This document shows positions 32,196 through 40,886 of a DNA stretch of 64,000 nt, in pieces. This DNA is from Elizabethkingia meningoseptica_A. Lineage in GTDB: Bacteria > Bacteroidota > Bacteroidia > Flavobacteriales > Weeksellaceae. Both the position numbers and the translations under genes were made by a program. The notes beneath the pieces are model-generated. The model was not told the DNA's origin, ran no database searches, and saw nothing but the letters and a program-made list of their open reading frames with translations. The DNA lies in assembly GCF_045762675.1 (NCBI RefSeq), contig NZ_JBJDLK010000004.1, positions 310,001 through 374,000 on the forward strand, written 5' to 3'. Position 1 is the first letter of the stretch. The number at the start of each line of letters is the position of its first letter.

Positions 32196-33524
32196 ATGAA
32201 ACATCAGCCTATAGAAGGCTTCTCAAAGCTTAGTAAACAAAAGAAAATTGATTGGTTGGTTCAGACCTATCTGGAAGGCAACCAACAATACACAGATATT
32301 TTACAACAGTATTGGAATGACAATGCTGATCTTCAGAAACTTCATGAAGAATTCTCTGAGAATACTATTTCCAATTTTTATATGCCTTATGGGATTGCAC
32401 CTAATTTCCTTATCGATGGAGAATTAAAAGCTATTCCTATGGCCGTTGAAGAGAGTTCTGTAGTCGCTGCGGCCTCTAAATCTGCCAAGTTCTGGCTGGA
32501 TAAAGGCGGTTTCAAAACAACAGTGATCAACGAAAAGAAGCTCGGCCATACCCACTTTACTTTTAACGGAGAAAGTGTAAAACTTCAGTCTTTTTTTAAT
32601 CATATCCTGAGACAAAAGCTATTTGAAGATACAGACGATATTACCAAAAATATGCGTTCCCGCGGTGGTGGAATTCTGGATATTGAGTTGGTGGATAAAA
32701 CAGCTCAGATGCAGGATTACTACCAGTTGAAAGCTTCTTTCAATACCAAAGACAGTATGGGGGCTAATTTTATCAACTCATGTCTGGAGCAATTTGGTAA
32801 AACCTTAAAACGAGAAGTAGAAGCTTCCGATAAATTTACCCGGGAAGAAAAAGACTCACTTCGTGTGATCATGAATATTCTGTCCAACTTTACCCCCGAT
32901 TGTATTGTAAGAGCTGAGGTTTCATGTAAAATGGAAGAGCTTGTAGACGACAGTGGTATTGCACCGGAAGAATTTGCATGGAAGTTTAAACAGGCAGTAA
33001 ACATCGCAGAAATTGAACCTTATCGTGCGACTACTCACAATAAAGGAATTATGAATGGAGTAGATGCAGTGGTTATTGCTACCGGAAATGATTTCCGCGC
33101 TACAGAGGCCTGTGCACATACTTACGCTTCCAAAGATGGAAGATATACAAGCTTAACACATTGTTCCACAGATAACGGAATCTTCAGATTCTGGCTGGAT
33201 TTACCTATCTCGGTAGGTGTTGTTGGCGGCTTAACCAATTTACATCCGCTAGTGAAGTTTTCACTGGCACTTTTAGGAAAACCTTCTGCAACTGAGCTTA
33301 TGAGTATTATTGCAGTATCGGGGTTAGCACAAAATTTTGCCGCACTTCGTTCATTAGTAACAACAGGAATTCAGAAAGGGCATATGAAAATGCACTTATT
33401 CAATATTCTGAATCAGTTTGGTGCAACAGAGGCTGAGAAAGAACACTTTGTACACTATTTCAAAGATAAAACAGTAAGCCACCATGAGGTGATTGCCGAG
33501 TTGGAGAAACTGAGAGGAAAGTAA
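32196..33524 (+). CDS. Class II hydroxymethylglutaryl-CoA reductase
   Basis: The 442-residue enzyme interconverts HMG-CoA and mevalonate. In Flavobacteriia, which use the mevalonate route, it serves isoprenoid synthesis, even though class II enzymes are often labelled degradative. Catalytic elements match the Pseudomonas mevalonii enzyme: Glu in Val-Glu-Glu-Ser-Ser-Val-Val-Ala near 80, Lys in His-Asn-Lys-Gly-Ile-Met near 282, Asp in Gly-Asn-Asp-Phe-Arg-Ala, and the late His in Lys-Gly-His-Met-Lys-Met-His. The ATG at 32196 is chosen because the frame upstream of it lies in a terminator and the promoter. The gene is monocistronic in this window. Confidence 0.95.
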   Translation: MKHQPIEGFSKLSKQKKIDWLVQTYLEGNQQYTDILQQYWNDNADLQKLHEEFSENTISNFYMPYGIAPNFLIDGELKAIPMAVEESSVVAAASKSAKFWLDKGGFKTTVINEKKLGHTHFTFNGESVKLQSFFNHILRQKLFEDTDDITKNMRSRGGGILDIELVDKTAQMQDYYQLKASFNTKDSMGANFINSCLEQFGKTLKREVEASDKFTREEKDSLRVIMNILSNFTPDCIVRAEVSCKMEELVDDSGIAPEEFAWKFKQAVNIAEIEPYRATTHNKGIMNGVDAVVIATGNDFRATEACAHTYASKDGRYTSLTHCSTDNGIFRFWLDLPISVGVVGGLTNLHPLVKFSLALLGKPSATELMSIIAVSGLAQNFAALRSLVTTGIQKGHMKMHLFNILNQFGATEAEKEHFVHYFKDKTVSHHEVIAELEKLRGK

Positions 33525-33674
33525 TTTTCCCTTATTAATGAAATCCGGCACAAAGTTTTATTAAGATTTGAGATTCTTTGGTAGCTTAGAAAAAACTTTA
33601 ACCTTTAAAAAATCTTTATAATAAAACAAAACCTGAAGTAATTACAGAAACATAATTCATAGATAATAAAAAAG

Positions 33675-34277
33675 ATGATACTAAGCTTTAGTAAAGATTA
33701 TATTTTGGAAAATGAACGTGTTCTGCTTTCACCAATGAAAGAGGATGACTTCAATCGTCTTTTAGAATTTTCCGAAAATGAGCCGGAGATTTGGGATTAT
33801 TCTACTTTATCTTCCTATGCGGCGGGAAAAGATAATTTGAAAAAATATATTGACTTTGCTCTTGATTCCAGAGAGAAAAATATTGCGTACCCGTTTATTG
33901 TATATGATAAGTTAAAAAATAGAGTAGCAGGGTCCACAAGATTTTATAATATAAATTTGGATCAGAAAATTCTGGAAATTGGTTACACATGGTATGGAAA
34001 AGATTTTCAGGGAACAGGTCTTAACAAGAATTGTAAATATTTGTTACTGGAATTTGCTTTTGATACACTGGAAATGGAAAGAGTAGGTTTTATAGCGGAT
34101 AACAGCAACCAGAGAAGCATCATGGCAATGAAAAGTATTGGTTGTCAGGTTGAAGGTGTGTTAAGAAACAATGTTGTTAAAAAAAATGGTTCCAGACGTG
34201 ACAGTATTATTCTGAGTATTCTGAAGAATGAATGGTTTGATACGGCCAAACAATGTTTGGCAGATAAAATTAAATAA
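33675..34277 (+). CDS. GNAT acetyltransferase, RimJ/RimL type
   Basis: This 200-residue acetyltransferase of the RimJ/RimL group has the opening Leu-Ser-Pro-Met-Lys-Glu-Asp-Asp-Phe, a beta strand Ile-Gly-Tyr-Thr-Trp and the acetyl-CoA loop Phe-Gln-Gly-Thr-Gly-Leu-Asn (about 113-119). The terminal Asn-Gln-Arg-Ser-Ile-Met-Ala-Met-Lys-Ser-Ile-Gly stretch is shared by the group. Members acetylate protein N-termini, amino acids or antibiotics, and the acceptor here is not known. It is followed after 1 bp by a DUF423 gene, so both are likely cotranscribed. No terminator is visible in the 150 bp before it. Confidence 0.92.
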   Translation: MILSFSKDYILENERVLLSPMKEDDFNRLLEFSENEPEIWDYSTLSSYAAGKDNLKKYIDFALDSREKNIAYPFIVYDKLKNRVAGSTRFYNINLDQKILEIGYTWYGKDFQGTGLNKNCKYLLLEFAFDTLEMERVGFIADNSNQRSIMAMKSIGCQVEGVLRNNVVKKNGSRRDSIILSILKNEWFDTAKQCLADKIK

Positions 34278-34278
34278 A

Positions 34279-34668
34279 ATGAAAACAATAACTTTATTTT
34301 TTGGTGCTTTCTATGGAATGCTTTCAGTAATACTGGGTGCGTTCGGAGCACACGCATTTAAGAAAATTCTTTCTGTGGAAAGACTGGAAAGTTTTGAGAC
34401 CGGTGTGAAATACCAGATGTACGCAGCTTTATACCTGCTGATTATCGGATTCTTTCTGAAGTTTGATACCGGAATAGAAAAAAGTGCTGGCTGGATGATG
34501 ATTGTAGGAACTTTCCTGTTTTCAGTGAGCATTTATTTCCTTTCCTTTCAGGAAGTGTGGAATACAAATCTTAAATTTTTAGGACCCATTACACCTCTTG
34601 GAGGACTATTTATGATTTTAAGCTGGTTAATGCTGATGATCATTATTTTTAAAACAAAATTTAACTAA
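34279..34668 (+). CDS. DUF423 family small membrane protein
   Basis: This 129-residue inner-membrane protein has four hydrophobic segments and the DUF423 signature Gly-Ala-Phe-Gly-Ala-His-Ala-Phe-Lys near residue 20 and Pro-Leu-Gly-Gly-Leu near 110. The start at 34279, 1 bp after the upstream stop, gives a clean family N-terminus. An in-frame ATG at 34228 would overlap the acetyltransferase. The function of DUF423 proteins is unknown. It lies in a tight three-gene run with a GNAT enzyme and a secreted protein. Confidence 0.9.
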   Translation: MKTITLFFGAFYGMLSVILGAFGAHAFKKILSVERLESFETGVKYQMYAALYLLIIGFFLKFDTGIEKSAGWMMIVGTFLFSVSIYFLSFQEVWNTNLKFLGPITPLGGLFMILSWLMLMIIIFKTKFN

Positions 34669-34676
34669 ACATACAA

Positions 34677-35234
34677 ATGAAAAAACTATTTTTTACGGCA
34701 GCTTTAGTATTATCAGTAAGTGCTTTTGCACAGAAGTCAATAACCAAAACTGTTGGAGTTCCTTTTGAAATCAGCTATCCTGATAATTTTAAACAAGTGG
34801 AAGGTGAACAGGAAAATGTTGTTTTTCAAATTTTTGATGAACCGAATGATTTTACTTTATACATCATTCAGGATCCAAAAGAAGACTGGAGAGAAACTGA
34901 TTTATTTGCCAACGCAGAAGAAGTGATTAAACATTATAATTCAACCGCAATAGAATCATTAGAAAGAAATTCTGCACTTAAAATAGGTGATATTAAGAAT
35001 GAAACTAAAAACGGAATCCAGTACGCTTATCAGAACTTTGAAGGTGACTATAAATATTCGGATTACGATGATAAAGGAAATGAAGTAACCAAATTTTCTA
35101 AATACGCTTATATTACAGTAGGGATAAAAACACCAAGATCTACTTACTCTGTATATTCTTTCTGTCCGGTAAAAGATAAAGCCAGGTTTGAAAAAATATT
35201 CAAAACTGTAGTTGCCTCGATTAAGGAAAAATAA
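34677..35234 (+). CDS. Hypothetical secreted protein
   Basis: This 185-residue protein has a clear signal peptide (cleavage after Ala-Phe-Ala near 18). The mature domain of about 165 residues has alternating strands and a Tyr-rich centre (Tyr-Lys-Tyr-Ser-Asp-Tyr), ending in an amphipathic helix (Phe-Glu-Lys-Ile-Phe-Lys-Thr-Val-Val-Ala-Ser-Ile). The overall pattern (Ile-Ser-Tyr-Pro-Asp-Asn-Phe early, final helix) resembles the PsbP/Mog1-like fold of small periplasmic proteins, but I cannot assign a family with confidence. It starts 8 bp after the DUF423 gene. Confidence 0.75.
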   Translation: MKKLFFTAALVLSVSAFAQKSITKTVGVPFEISYPDNFKQVEGEQENVVFQIFDEPNDFTLYIIQDPKEDWRETDLFANAEEVIKHYNSTAIESLERNSALKIGDIKNETKNGIQYAYQNFEGDYKYSDYDDKGNEVTKFSKYAYITVGIKTPRSTYSVYSFCPVKDKARFEKIFKTVVASIKEK

Positions 35235-35269
35235 ACATTTCACTTTTCTTTAATTTCCGGTCTATTTTG

Positions 35270-35277
35270 TACATTTG
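35270..35277 (+). promoter_or_regulatory. sucC -7 box
   Basis: TACATTTG matches TAnnTTTG and lies 36 bp before the sucC ATG. No consensus TTG is seen at -33. Confidence 0.5.
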
Positions 35278-35313
35278 TAAATCTTTAAAAAATAAAAATA
35301 TAATCAAAACAAT

Positions 35314-36507
35314 ATGAATCTTCACGAATATCAATCAAAAGAGATTTTAGCGAAGTACGGTGTAGCTATACAACGTGGTTTTGTAGCTAATAATGTGGAT
35401 GAAGCAGTTTCTGCTGCTGAAAAACTTACTGCTGAAACCGGGGCACAAGGCTGGGTTGTAAAAGCACAAATTCACGCCGGTGGTCGTGGTAAAGGAGGTG
35501 GTGTTAAGTTTTCCCCTAACATGGATAAACTTAAGGAAAATGCCGGTAACATTATCGGTATGCAACTTATTACACCACAGACATCCGCTGAGGGTAAAAA
35601 AGTTAATTCTGTATTGGTAGCTGAAGATGTTTATTATCCGGGAGAAACTGAAACTAAAGAATTTTATGTTTCAATCCTTTTAGACAGAGCATTAGGTAAA
35701 AATACGGTTGTATATTCTACTGAAGGAGGTATGGATATTGAGCATGTAGCTGAAGTTACACCTCACCTTATCCACAAAGAAGTAATTGATGCTGCTTATG
35801 GTCTTCAGGGCTTTCAGGCGAGAAAAATTGCTTTCAACTTAGGACTTGAAGGAAATGCATTTAAAGAATTCGTTAAATTCATTGGCAGCCTTTACAATGC
35901 TTATATTGGTATCGATGCTTCTCTTTTCGAAATCAACCCTGTATTAAAAACTTCTGATAACAAGATTATCGCTGTTGATGCTAAAGTAACTTTAGACGAT
36001 AATGCATTATACCGTCACAAAGATTTAGCTGAATTAAGAGATACAAGAGAAGAAGATCCAATGGATGTTGAAGCTGGTGAAGCTGGTCTTAACTTCGTGA
36101 AATTAGATGGTAATGTTGCTTGTATGGTAAACGGTGCTGGTCTTGCAATGGCAACTATGGATATCATTAAACTTTCAGGAGGTAATCCTGCAAACTTCCT
36201 GGACGTAGGTGGTACTGCTGATGCTCAGAGAGTACAAACTGCTTTCGGAATTATCCTTAGAGATCCAAACGTAAAAGCTATCCTTATCAACATTTTCGGT
36301 GGTATCGTAAGATGTGACAGAGTAGCGCAAGGTGTTGTAGACGCTTATAAAGCTATGGGTAGTTTACCTGTTCCGTTAATCGTAAGATTACAAGGTACAA
36401 ATGCTGTTGAAGCTAAGCAATTAATTGATGAGTCAGGACTTCCTGTACATTCTGCAATTACATTAGAAGAAGCTGCTAACAAAGTAAAAGAAGTTTTAGC
36501 TTCTTAA
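35314..36507 (+). CDS. sucC: Succinyl-CoA synthetase (ADP-forming) beta subunit
   Basis: The 397-residue subunit carries the ATP-grasp nucleotide-binding domain and the succinate-binding part of the TCA-cycle enzyme that makes ATP (or GTP) from succinyl-CoA. The N-terminus is Met-Asn-Leu-His-Glu-Tyr-Gln-Ser-Lys, as in nearly all SucC. The Gly-rich loop Gly-Gly-Arg-Gly-Lys-Gly-Gly is near 53-59, Glu-Ile-Asn-Pro near 208 and Asn-Ile-Phe-Gly-Gly-Ile near 326. Length is normal. The alpha subunit gene sucD is not adjacent: a terminator follows directly and the next gene is on the other strand. The two subunits are therefore encoded apart, in contrast to E. coli. Confidence 0.97.
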   Translation: MNLHEYQSKEILAKYGVAIQRGFVANNVDEAVSAAEKLTAETGAQGWVVKAQIHAGGRGKGGGVKFSPNMDKLKENAGNIIGMQLITPQTSAEGKKVNSVLVAEDVYYPGETETKEFYVSILLDRALGKNTVVYSTEGGMDIEHVAEVTPHLIHKEVIDAAYGLQGFQARKIAFNLGLEGNAFKEFVKFIGSLYNAYIGIDASLFEINPVLKTSDNKIIAVDAKVTLDDNALYRHKDLAELRDTREEDPMDVEAGEAGLNFVKLDGNVACMVNGAGLAMATMDIIKLSGGNPANFLDVGGTADAQRVQTAFGIILRDPNVKAILINIFGGIVRCDRVAQGVVDAYKAMGSLPVPLIVRLQGTNAVEAKQLIDESGLPVHSAITLEEAANKVKEVLAS

Positions 36508-36524
36508 CTAGCACTTTATAATAT

Positions 36525-36556
36525 AAAAAACCACTTCAGTTGAAGTGGTTTTTATT
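36525..36556. terminator. Terminator between sucC and the mscS-type gene
   Basis: The stem AAACCACTTCA/TGAAGTGGTTT is followed by TTATTTT and preceded by A6, so it can serve both convergent genes. Confidence 0.88.
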
Positions 36557-36620
36557 TTGAAAGGATATCGTCATATTAAGCAGGAATTTTAAAAGAATTC
36601 TATATTAAAATATAACTTTT

Positions 36621-37493
36621 TTAGTTTGTATCAGGCTTCAATTTACTGTTCTCAATACTGATGCTGGTTGGAGAAGTGAGCAGAATATTCTCTTTATCCA
36701 GTCTTTCTTTTATTTTAAGAAGAGCATCACTTTTTGCATCTGCAACATTCTGACCTATACTGATCCAGAATTTCACCTGAATATTGAAAGTTCCCTGTTT
36801 CAGTGATGTAAATATTACATCTGCACTTTCCAGCCGATCGGCCTGATCCAGATTTTTAATCACATCAAAAATGCATTCCTGTGCTTTTTGTAGATTTTCG
36901 CTTGCAGGAATATCAAAATCAAAAATTATTTTACGCTGTGGTGACGCTGTAATATTATAAAATGGTGCATTGAAAATCGTCTGATTAGGAATATATACCT
37001 TTTTCCCTTCATCATTGATTAGTTTTGTTGTAAGGAATCCTATTTCTGTTACAGTACCCGAATGAGCTCCCAGTGTGATATAATCACCAACTTTAAAAGA
37101 TTTATCTATTCCCACCAGCATTCCGGAAAAGATACTGGATACAAGATCTTTCAGTGCAACTCCGGCAATAACTCCGGCAACTCCTAAACTTCCAACAAAT
37201 TTCCATAAAAAACCACTGAAATTCATAATTTCCAGAGAGATAAATGTACCCATAAGGATAATCAGAAAGCGGAATACACCAACTAAGGCAACCGCTGTAC
37301 TTTGTTTATTGCTATCCGGAAAAAAGTTATGAACAAGTTTTACAGTTACCTTACTAAGGTATTTGCTGGTTTTAAGAAAAAATATAAATACCAGTATTCC
37401 GACAATCAGCCTTGGTGAAATTTCAGCAAATTTTACATACCAGCTGTTTAATACCGCCCATACAATGTCTATATATTTCAATCCGTCAGTCAT
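36621..37493 (-). CDS. Small-conductance mechanosensitive channel (MscS family)
   Basis: This protein of about 290 residues has three N-terminal membrane helices. The Gly/Ala-rich pore helix TM3 reads Gly-Ser-Leu-Gly-Val-Ala-Gly-Val-Ile-Ala-Gly-Val-Ala and is followed by the Val-Gly-Asp-Tyr-Ile beta domain and a mixed alpha/beta vestibule. MscS-type channels open under membrane tension to release osmolytes in hypo-osmotic shock. I start at the ATG at 37493 because the upstream in-frame ATG (37544) lies in the terminator of the preceding gene. The C-terminus is short and polar. It is a single-gene unit with its own promoter box. Confidence 0.93.
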   Translation of the reverse strand: MTDGLKYIDIVWAVLNSWYVKFAEISPRLIVGILVFIFFLKTSKYLSKVTVKLVHNFFPDSNKQSTAVALVGVFRFLIILMGTFISLEIMNFSGFLWKFVGSLGVAGVIAGVALKDLVSSIFSGMLVGIDKSFKVGDYITLGAHSGTVTEIGFLTTKLINDEGKKVYIPNQTIFNAPFYNITASPQRKIIFDFDIPASENLQKAQECIFDVIKNLDQADRLESADVIFTSLKQGTFNIQVKFWISIGQNVADAKSDALLKIKERLDKENILLTSPTSISIENSKLKPDTN

Positions 37494-37508
37494 ATCTATA
37501 ATTTTATG

Positions 37509-37516
37509 CAAAAATA
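37509..37516 (-). promoter_or_regulatory. -7 box of the mscS-type gene
   Basis: On the minus strand, TATTTTTG lies 15 bp before the start at 37493 and overlaps the T-tract of the upstream terminator. Confidence 0.5.
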
Positions 37517-37546
37517 AAAATGCCAGCCGAATTAAGGCTGGCATTC
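37515..37546 (-). terminator. Terminator of the outer-membrane barrel gene
   Basis: Reading leftward, the stem AATGCCAGCC/GGCTGGCATT with a 7-nt loop is followed by TTTATTTTTG. Confidence 0.85.
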
Positions 37547-37566
37547 TGTATTAAAAATGTAATTTT

Positions 37567-38151
37567 TTATTGAGCGCCTCTTGTAACTTGTTTTACTTTA
37601 GAGGTTGGAAGATAGATTTGGAAACCTATATTGAAACCAATGTTAGAAGTTGTACCATTGTTTCCGAATCCGAAATCACCATTGTATTTTACTAAAGCTT
37701 CAAGAGCTACATTCTGAGAAATGAAATAAGCGTAACCAGGGCCAACTCCCAAGTTAAGACCTGTTGTAGAGTTACCGCCTTGAGTAGTACTTGTACCACC
37801 AATACCAGCGTTACCTTCTACGAAAAATCTACCGTGCTTTAAAAGGCTGTCTACCTGATCGTCACTGAAATAATATCTTGCCATAGGACCTACATTGTAC
37901 TTGTAAGTTGTCGGACCATCTTTAGTTCCGCTGAAACCAAAAGTAACCTGACCTCCTAATGCAAAATTATTATCGATAAAATATGCAGCTTTAGGCTCTA
38001 ACTTAAAGTCATAACCACCGCCAGTGTTTAATCCGAAGCTTGATGCAACAAGGTTTCCACCTACCATCCAGTTCCCTTTCTGAAGCTGAGCTTTTGTAAC
38101 AGAAAATAGACCTGTTGCCAAAATCGCAGTACTTAAAATTAACTTTTTCAT
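37567..38151 (-). CDS. Small outer-membrane beta-barrel protein (OmpW/PF13568-like)
   Basis: This 194-residue protein has a signal peptide ending near Thr-Lys-Ala-Gln (22), then eight or so amphipathic strands rich in Gly, Asn and Tyr, as in 8-stranded porin-like barrels of Bacteroidota. The last barrel strand (Phe-Gln-Ile-Tyr-Leu) is followed by a 13-residue polar tail, which is unusual for a barrel that should end in an aromatic residue. Function is structural or transport and cannot be specified. It is a single leftward gene with its own terminator. Confidence 0.87.
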   Translation of the reverse strand: MKKLILSTAILATGLFSVTKAQLQKGNWMVGGNLVASSFGLNTGGGYDFKLEPKAAYFIDNNFALGGQVTFGFSGTKDGPTTYKYNVGPMARYYFSDDQVDSLLKHGRFFVEGNAGIGGTSTTQGGNSTTGLNLGVGPGYAYFISQNVALEALVKYNGDFGFGNNGTTSNIGFNIGFQIYLPTSKVKQVTRGAQ

Positions 38152-38326
38152 TTTGTAATATATTTATAGTTTAAGTAAATTATTTGCTAAAAATTAAGAA
38201 TGATTGTGATGCTAATATACTAAATATGTCTTAAAAATATATAATATTTTAACCTAAACTATAAATACAATTATTGTTCCGTTTATGGTACGCTCTTTTA
38301 AAAAAAGCTTTGTAATAAATAAAATT

Positions 38327-38355
38327 AAGGCAGCAAATGATTGATTGGCTGCCTT
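38327..38355 (-). terminator. Terminator of the siderophore receptor gene
   Basis: Reading leftward, the stem AAGGCAGC/GCTGCCTT is followed by AATTTTATTTATT. The T-tract is interrupted. The stem lies about 80 bp after the stop. Confidence 0.65.
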
Positions 38356-38433
38356 TTAAAGATATTGTAAAGTGAAAATTATATAGGAATAATTTATTGT
38401 TTGGTTATTTATATATAATTGTTCAGAACATAA

Positions 38434-40656
38434 TTAAAGTCTGTAGGTTAGGGTGAAATAATAATTTCTTGGTGCAATAGGGTTTACAGAGTAATTCTCA
38501 TGCACGTTATAATTAACTGTATCAAACAGGTTATTCACCCTTGCCTGAATAGAGAACTTCTTCCAGTCATAACCTAAAGATAATGCCAGAGTTGTATAAT
38601 CTTTTAATGTGAAAATTCTGGACACACCACCTCTGCTGGTATTCGTTGCTTTTGTATCATTCCATCCCGCAAGTCTGTTACCAATATAATAGAAGCTTGC
38701 ACCTACTTTAAGTCCTTTGATATACTTTGGCAATGTATAGAAAGCTGAAAGATTAGCTGTTGTAGCCGGAGTTCTTACCAGTCTTTGGTTCTCTACATAT
38801 CCGAAAGTATCCGGAGTATCTAAGTATACTGCATTATTGTATGAAATTCCTCCGATTAATGAAAGGTTCTTTGTAGGATTACCGGTAATATCCAATTCTA
38901 CACCACGGCTTCTCATTTTCCCTGCAAACTCTTTCATATTGCTATCACTGTTTGGTTGCCCGTTGGCATCAAATTCTGCAGTCTGGTAATAGTTTTTATA
39001 AATGATCTGATAAGCAGAAAGGTTTACGGCAATCGCATTATTCCACAGATTCTTTTTTACACCTACTTCATACTGATCAATTGTTGTTGGTTTTAAAGAA
39101 CCTCTGTAAATATCATATCCGGTATTTGCTGCAAATGAGTTGGTATAAGTTGCAAATAATGACAGGTTCTCATCTGGCGTATATACCAGTCCGAGTTTCG
39201 GAGAAAATGCATGGTCATTGGTCGCCGTTCCTTTTGGTCTTGGATCCGAATTCGTAACAAAGTTTTTGGTTTGTGTTATTTTATTTTCAATATATGACCA
39301 TCTTACACCAGCAAGAACTTTGAATTGATTCGTAATACTGATAAAATCCTGAACGTATATTCCGTAACGGTAAGTTGGTATTCTACTTCTTGTATTTTTT
39401 AGAGTAGCCGGAATTATACTGCCACTTGCCCATGTACTTGGATCATCCAGATAAATGGTTGGATTGTTTGTATTTCCGTTTGTCCCGTATTTTGTTGGAT
39501 TATTAAAAGTATAGGTATCTCCCTGATTATAATCTCCGTCAGTTCCCACTAAAATCTGATGTTTCAGCGAACCGGTATTGAATTCACCATTTAAGTTAAC
39601 CTGAAATGAAGTATAATTTTGCTCTGTAAACTGCTTATTTAATGGTCTGTCCCATTTTAATCTGCCATTTTTATCATATGTCCACTGAACTCTTTCTGTA
39701 GAATAGTAATCACGAGTATAATTCTGATAGGAAACAACAGCATTTAATGTCCATTGGTTAGAGAACTGGTGATTGAATATAATATCTGTTGAAGCCTGTT
39801 TTACATCCTGGTATTGCCAGTTTGCACCCAAAAATGCATTTCTTGGTAATAGTGTATTCAGGGAATAACTTCCGTCCGGATTAGTGATAGAACCAATACC
39901 AAAATCAGGTGTTGAATTATTCACCAGATAATCACCTTCTACAATCAGTTGAGATTTCTTTCCGATATTGAAGAGTAAAGAGGGGTTTACATAAATTTTC
40001 TCTGAAGAAACGCCGTCTCTGAAACTTTTTGCAGTCTCATAAGCGCCGTTCAGACGAAAAGCGGTATTCTTTGAAAGCGGACCATAAACATCAAATGTCG
40101 GCTTATAAGTGTCCCAGCTTCCACCACTAAAACTAAAACTTCCTCCTGTCTGGAATCTTGGTTTTTTAGTAACCATGTTGATAATCCCACCGGCAGCTGT
40201 GTTACCGTATAGCATAGCATTAGCTCCTTTTAGTACTTCTACACGCTCCAATCCGCTTACTTCAGGAAATACACCACTGTTTACACGGGATCCGTTTTTG
40301 AAGATATTATCGTTTCCTAAGCTGAAACCTCTTCCTCCAAAGCTATCCTGTGCATTTCCCCGGGAGGATGTTACATAAATTCCATTTACATTTTGTAATA
40401 CATCGCTCAGCTGTTTAGCCTGTTGCATTTCAATAATTTCATGTGTTACGATAGCAATAGGTTGAGGCGTTTCCATTACACTAAGGTTGGACTTTGTGGA
40501 TAAAGGTTTTGCCTTGTTTGGGTTTCCGGTTTTATGAAGATTAATATCTTCAATCTGCTGTACTCTTACGGTGTCCGTTTTACCAGCCATTCCTTTTTGT
40601 GCATTTACTAAGCCAATACACAATAAAAGACCAAGTGTGAAAGTTTTTTTATTCAT
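38434..40656 (-). CDS. TonB-dependent siderophore receptor
   Basis: This 740-residue outer-membrane receptor has a signal peptide ending near Val-Asn-Ala-Gln (20). The plug domain runs from about 60 to 190, with Arg-Gly-Phe, Val-Leu-Lys-Gly-Ala-Asn-Ala-Met-Leu-Tyr-Gly and Pro-Gly-Gly-like Ala-Gly-Gly-Ile-Ile-Asn signatures. A 22-strand barrel follows, ending Tyr-Phe-Thr-Leu-Thr-Tyr-Arg-Leu. The plug signatures match the FhuA/FpvA-like siderophore-receptor group rather than SusC. It imports ferric siderophores, and the ligand is not known. It is single and leftward, and its promoter carries two repeated operator-like elements, so it is probably iron-regulated. Confidence 0.93.
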   Translation of the reverse strand: MNKKTFTLGLLLCIGLVNAQKGMAGKTDTVRVQQIEDINLHKTGNPNKAKPLSTKSNLSVMETPQPIAIVTHEIIEMQQAKQLSDVLQNVNGIYVTSSRGNAQDSFGGRGFSLGNDNIFKNGSRVNSGVFPEVSGLERVEVLKGANAMLYGNTAAGGIINMVTKKPRFQTGGSFSFSGGSWDTYKPTFDVYGPLSKNTAFRLNGAYETAKSFRDGVSSEKIYVNPSLLFNIGKKSQLIVEGDYLVNNSTPDFGIGSITNPDGSYSLNTLLPRNAFLGANWQYQDVKQASTDIIFNHQFSNQWTLNAVVSYQNYTRDYYSTERVQWTYDKNGRLKWDRPLNKQFTEQNYTSFQVNLNGEFNTGSLKHQILVGTDGDYNQGDTYTFNNPTKYGTNGNTNNPTIYLDDPSTWASGSIIPATLKNTRSRIPTYRYGIYVQDFISITNQFKVLAGVRWSYIENKITQTKNFVTNSDPRPKGTATNDHAFSPKLGLVYTPDENLSLFATYTNSFAANTGYDIYRGSLKPTTIDQYEVGVKKNLWNNAIAVNLSAYQIIYKNYYQTAEFDANGQPNSDSNMKEFAGKMRSRGVELDITGNPTKNLSLIGGISYNNAVYLDTPDTFGYVENQRLVRTPATTANLSAFYTLPKYIKGLKVGASFYYIGNRLAGWNDTKATNTSRGGVSRIFTLKDYTTLALSLGYDWKKFSIQARVNNLFDTVNYNVHENYSVNPIAPRNYYFTLTYRL

Positions 40657-40665
40657 ATGTAACCG

Positions 40666-40699
40666 AATTAAGACTATTTAGACTTAATTAAAATAAAAT
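40666..40699 (-). promoter_or_regulatory. Operator-like element 1 at the siderophore receptor promoter
   Basis: The string TATTTAGACTTAATTAAAA (plus strand, from 40675) recurs in altered form at 40740. It is fused to an inverted repeat AATTAAG-N10-CTTAATT at 40666-40689. It covers the predicted transcription start and leader. Confidence 0.5.
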
Positions 40700-40704
40700 T
40701 TTTG

Positions 40705-40734
40705 CAAAAGTAAAAATTTAAATGATTAATACAA
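40705..40734 (-). promoter_or_regulatory. Consensus promoter of the siderophore receptor gene
   Basis: On the minus strand, TTG (40734-40732) and TACTTTTG (40712-40705) are separated by 19 bp, an exact Bacteroidota consensus. It is bracketed by two related AT-rich elements. Confidence 0.65.
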
Positions 40735-40736
40735 GA

Positions 40737-40761
40737 TTTTATTTAGAATTATTAAATAAAA
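40737..40761 (-). promoter_or_regulatory. Operator-like element 2 at the siderophore receptor promoter
   Basis: A perfect 9-bp inverted repeat, TTTTATTTA-N7-TAAATAAAA, contains the string TATTTAGAATTATTAAATAAAA, which aligns to element 1 with one substitution and two 1-nt gaps. It lies just upstream of the -33 TTG. Confidence 0.5.
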
Positions 40762-40864
40762 CTAAATTTCACTAATTATTCATTTGATTTACAGTTGTTT
40801 ATTTTTGGAATACTTAATACTGGTGATATTTACCCTATTGAAATTTTAATACATAATATCTTTA

Positions 40865-40872
40865 TATCTTTG
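40865..40872 (+). promoter_or_regulatory. -7 box of the Gfo/Idh/MocA gene
   Basis: TATCTTTG matches TAnnTTTG and ends 14 bp before the ATG at 40887. The nearest TTG is 24 bp upstream, which is too far for consensus. Confidence 0.5.
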
Positions 40873-40886
40873 ATAAAAAAATAAAA

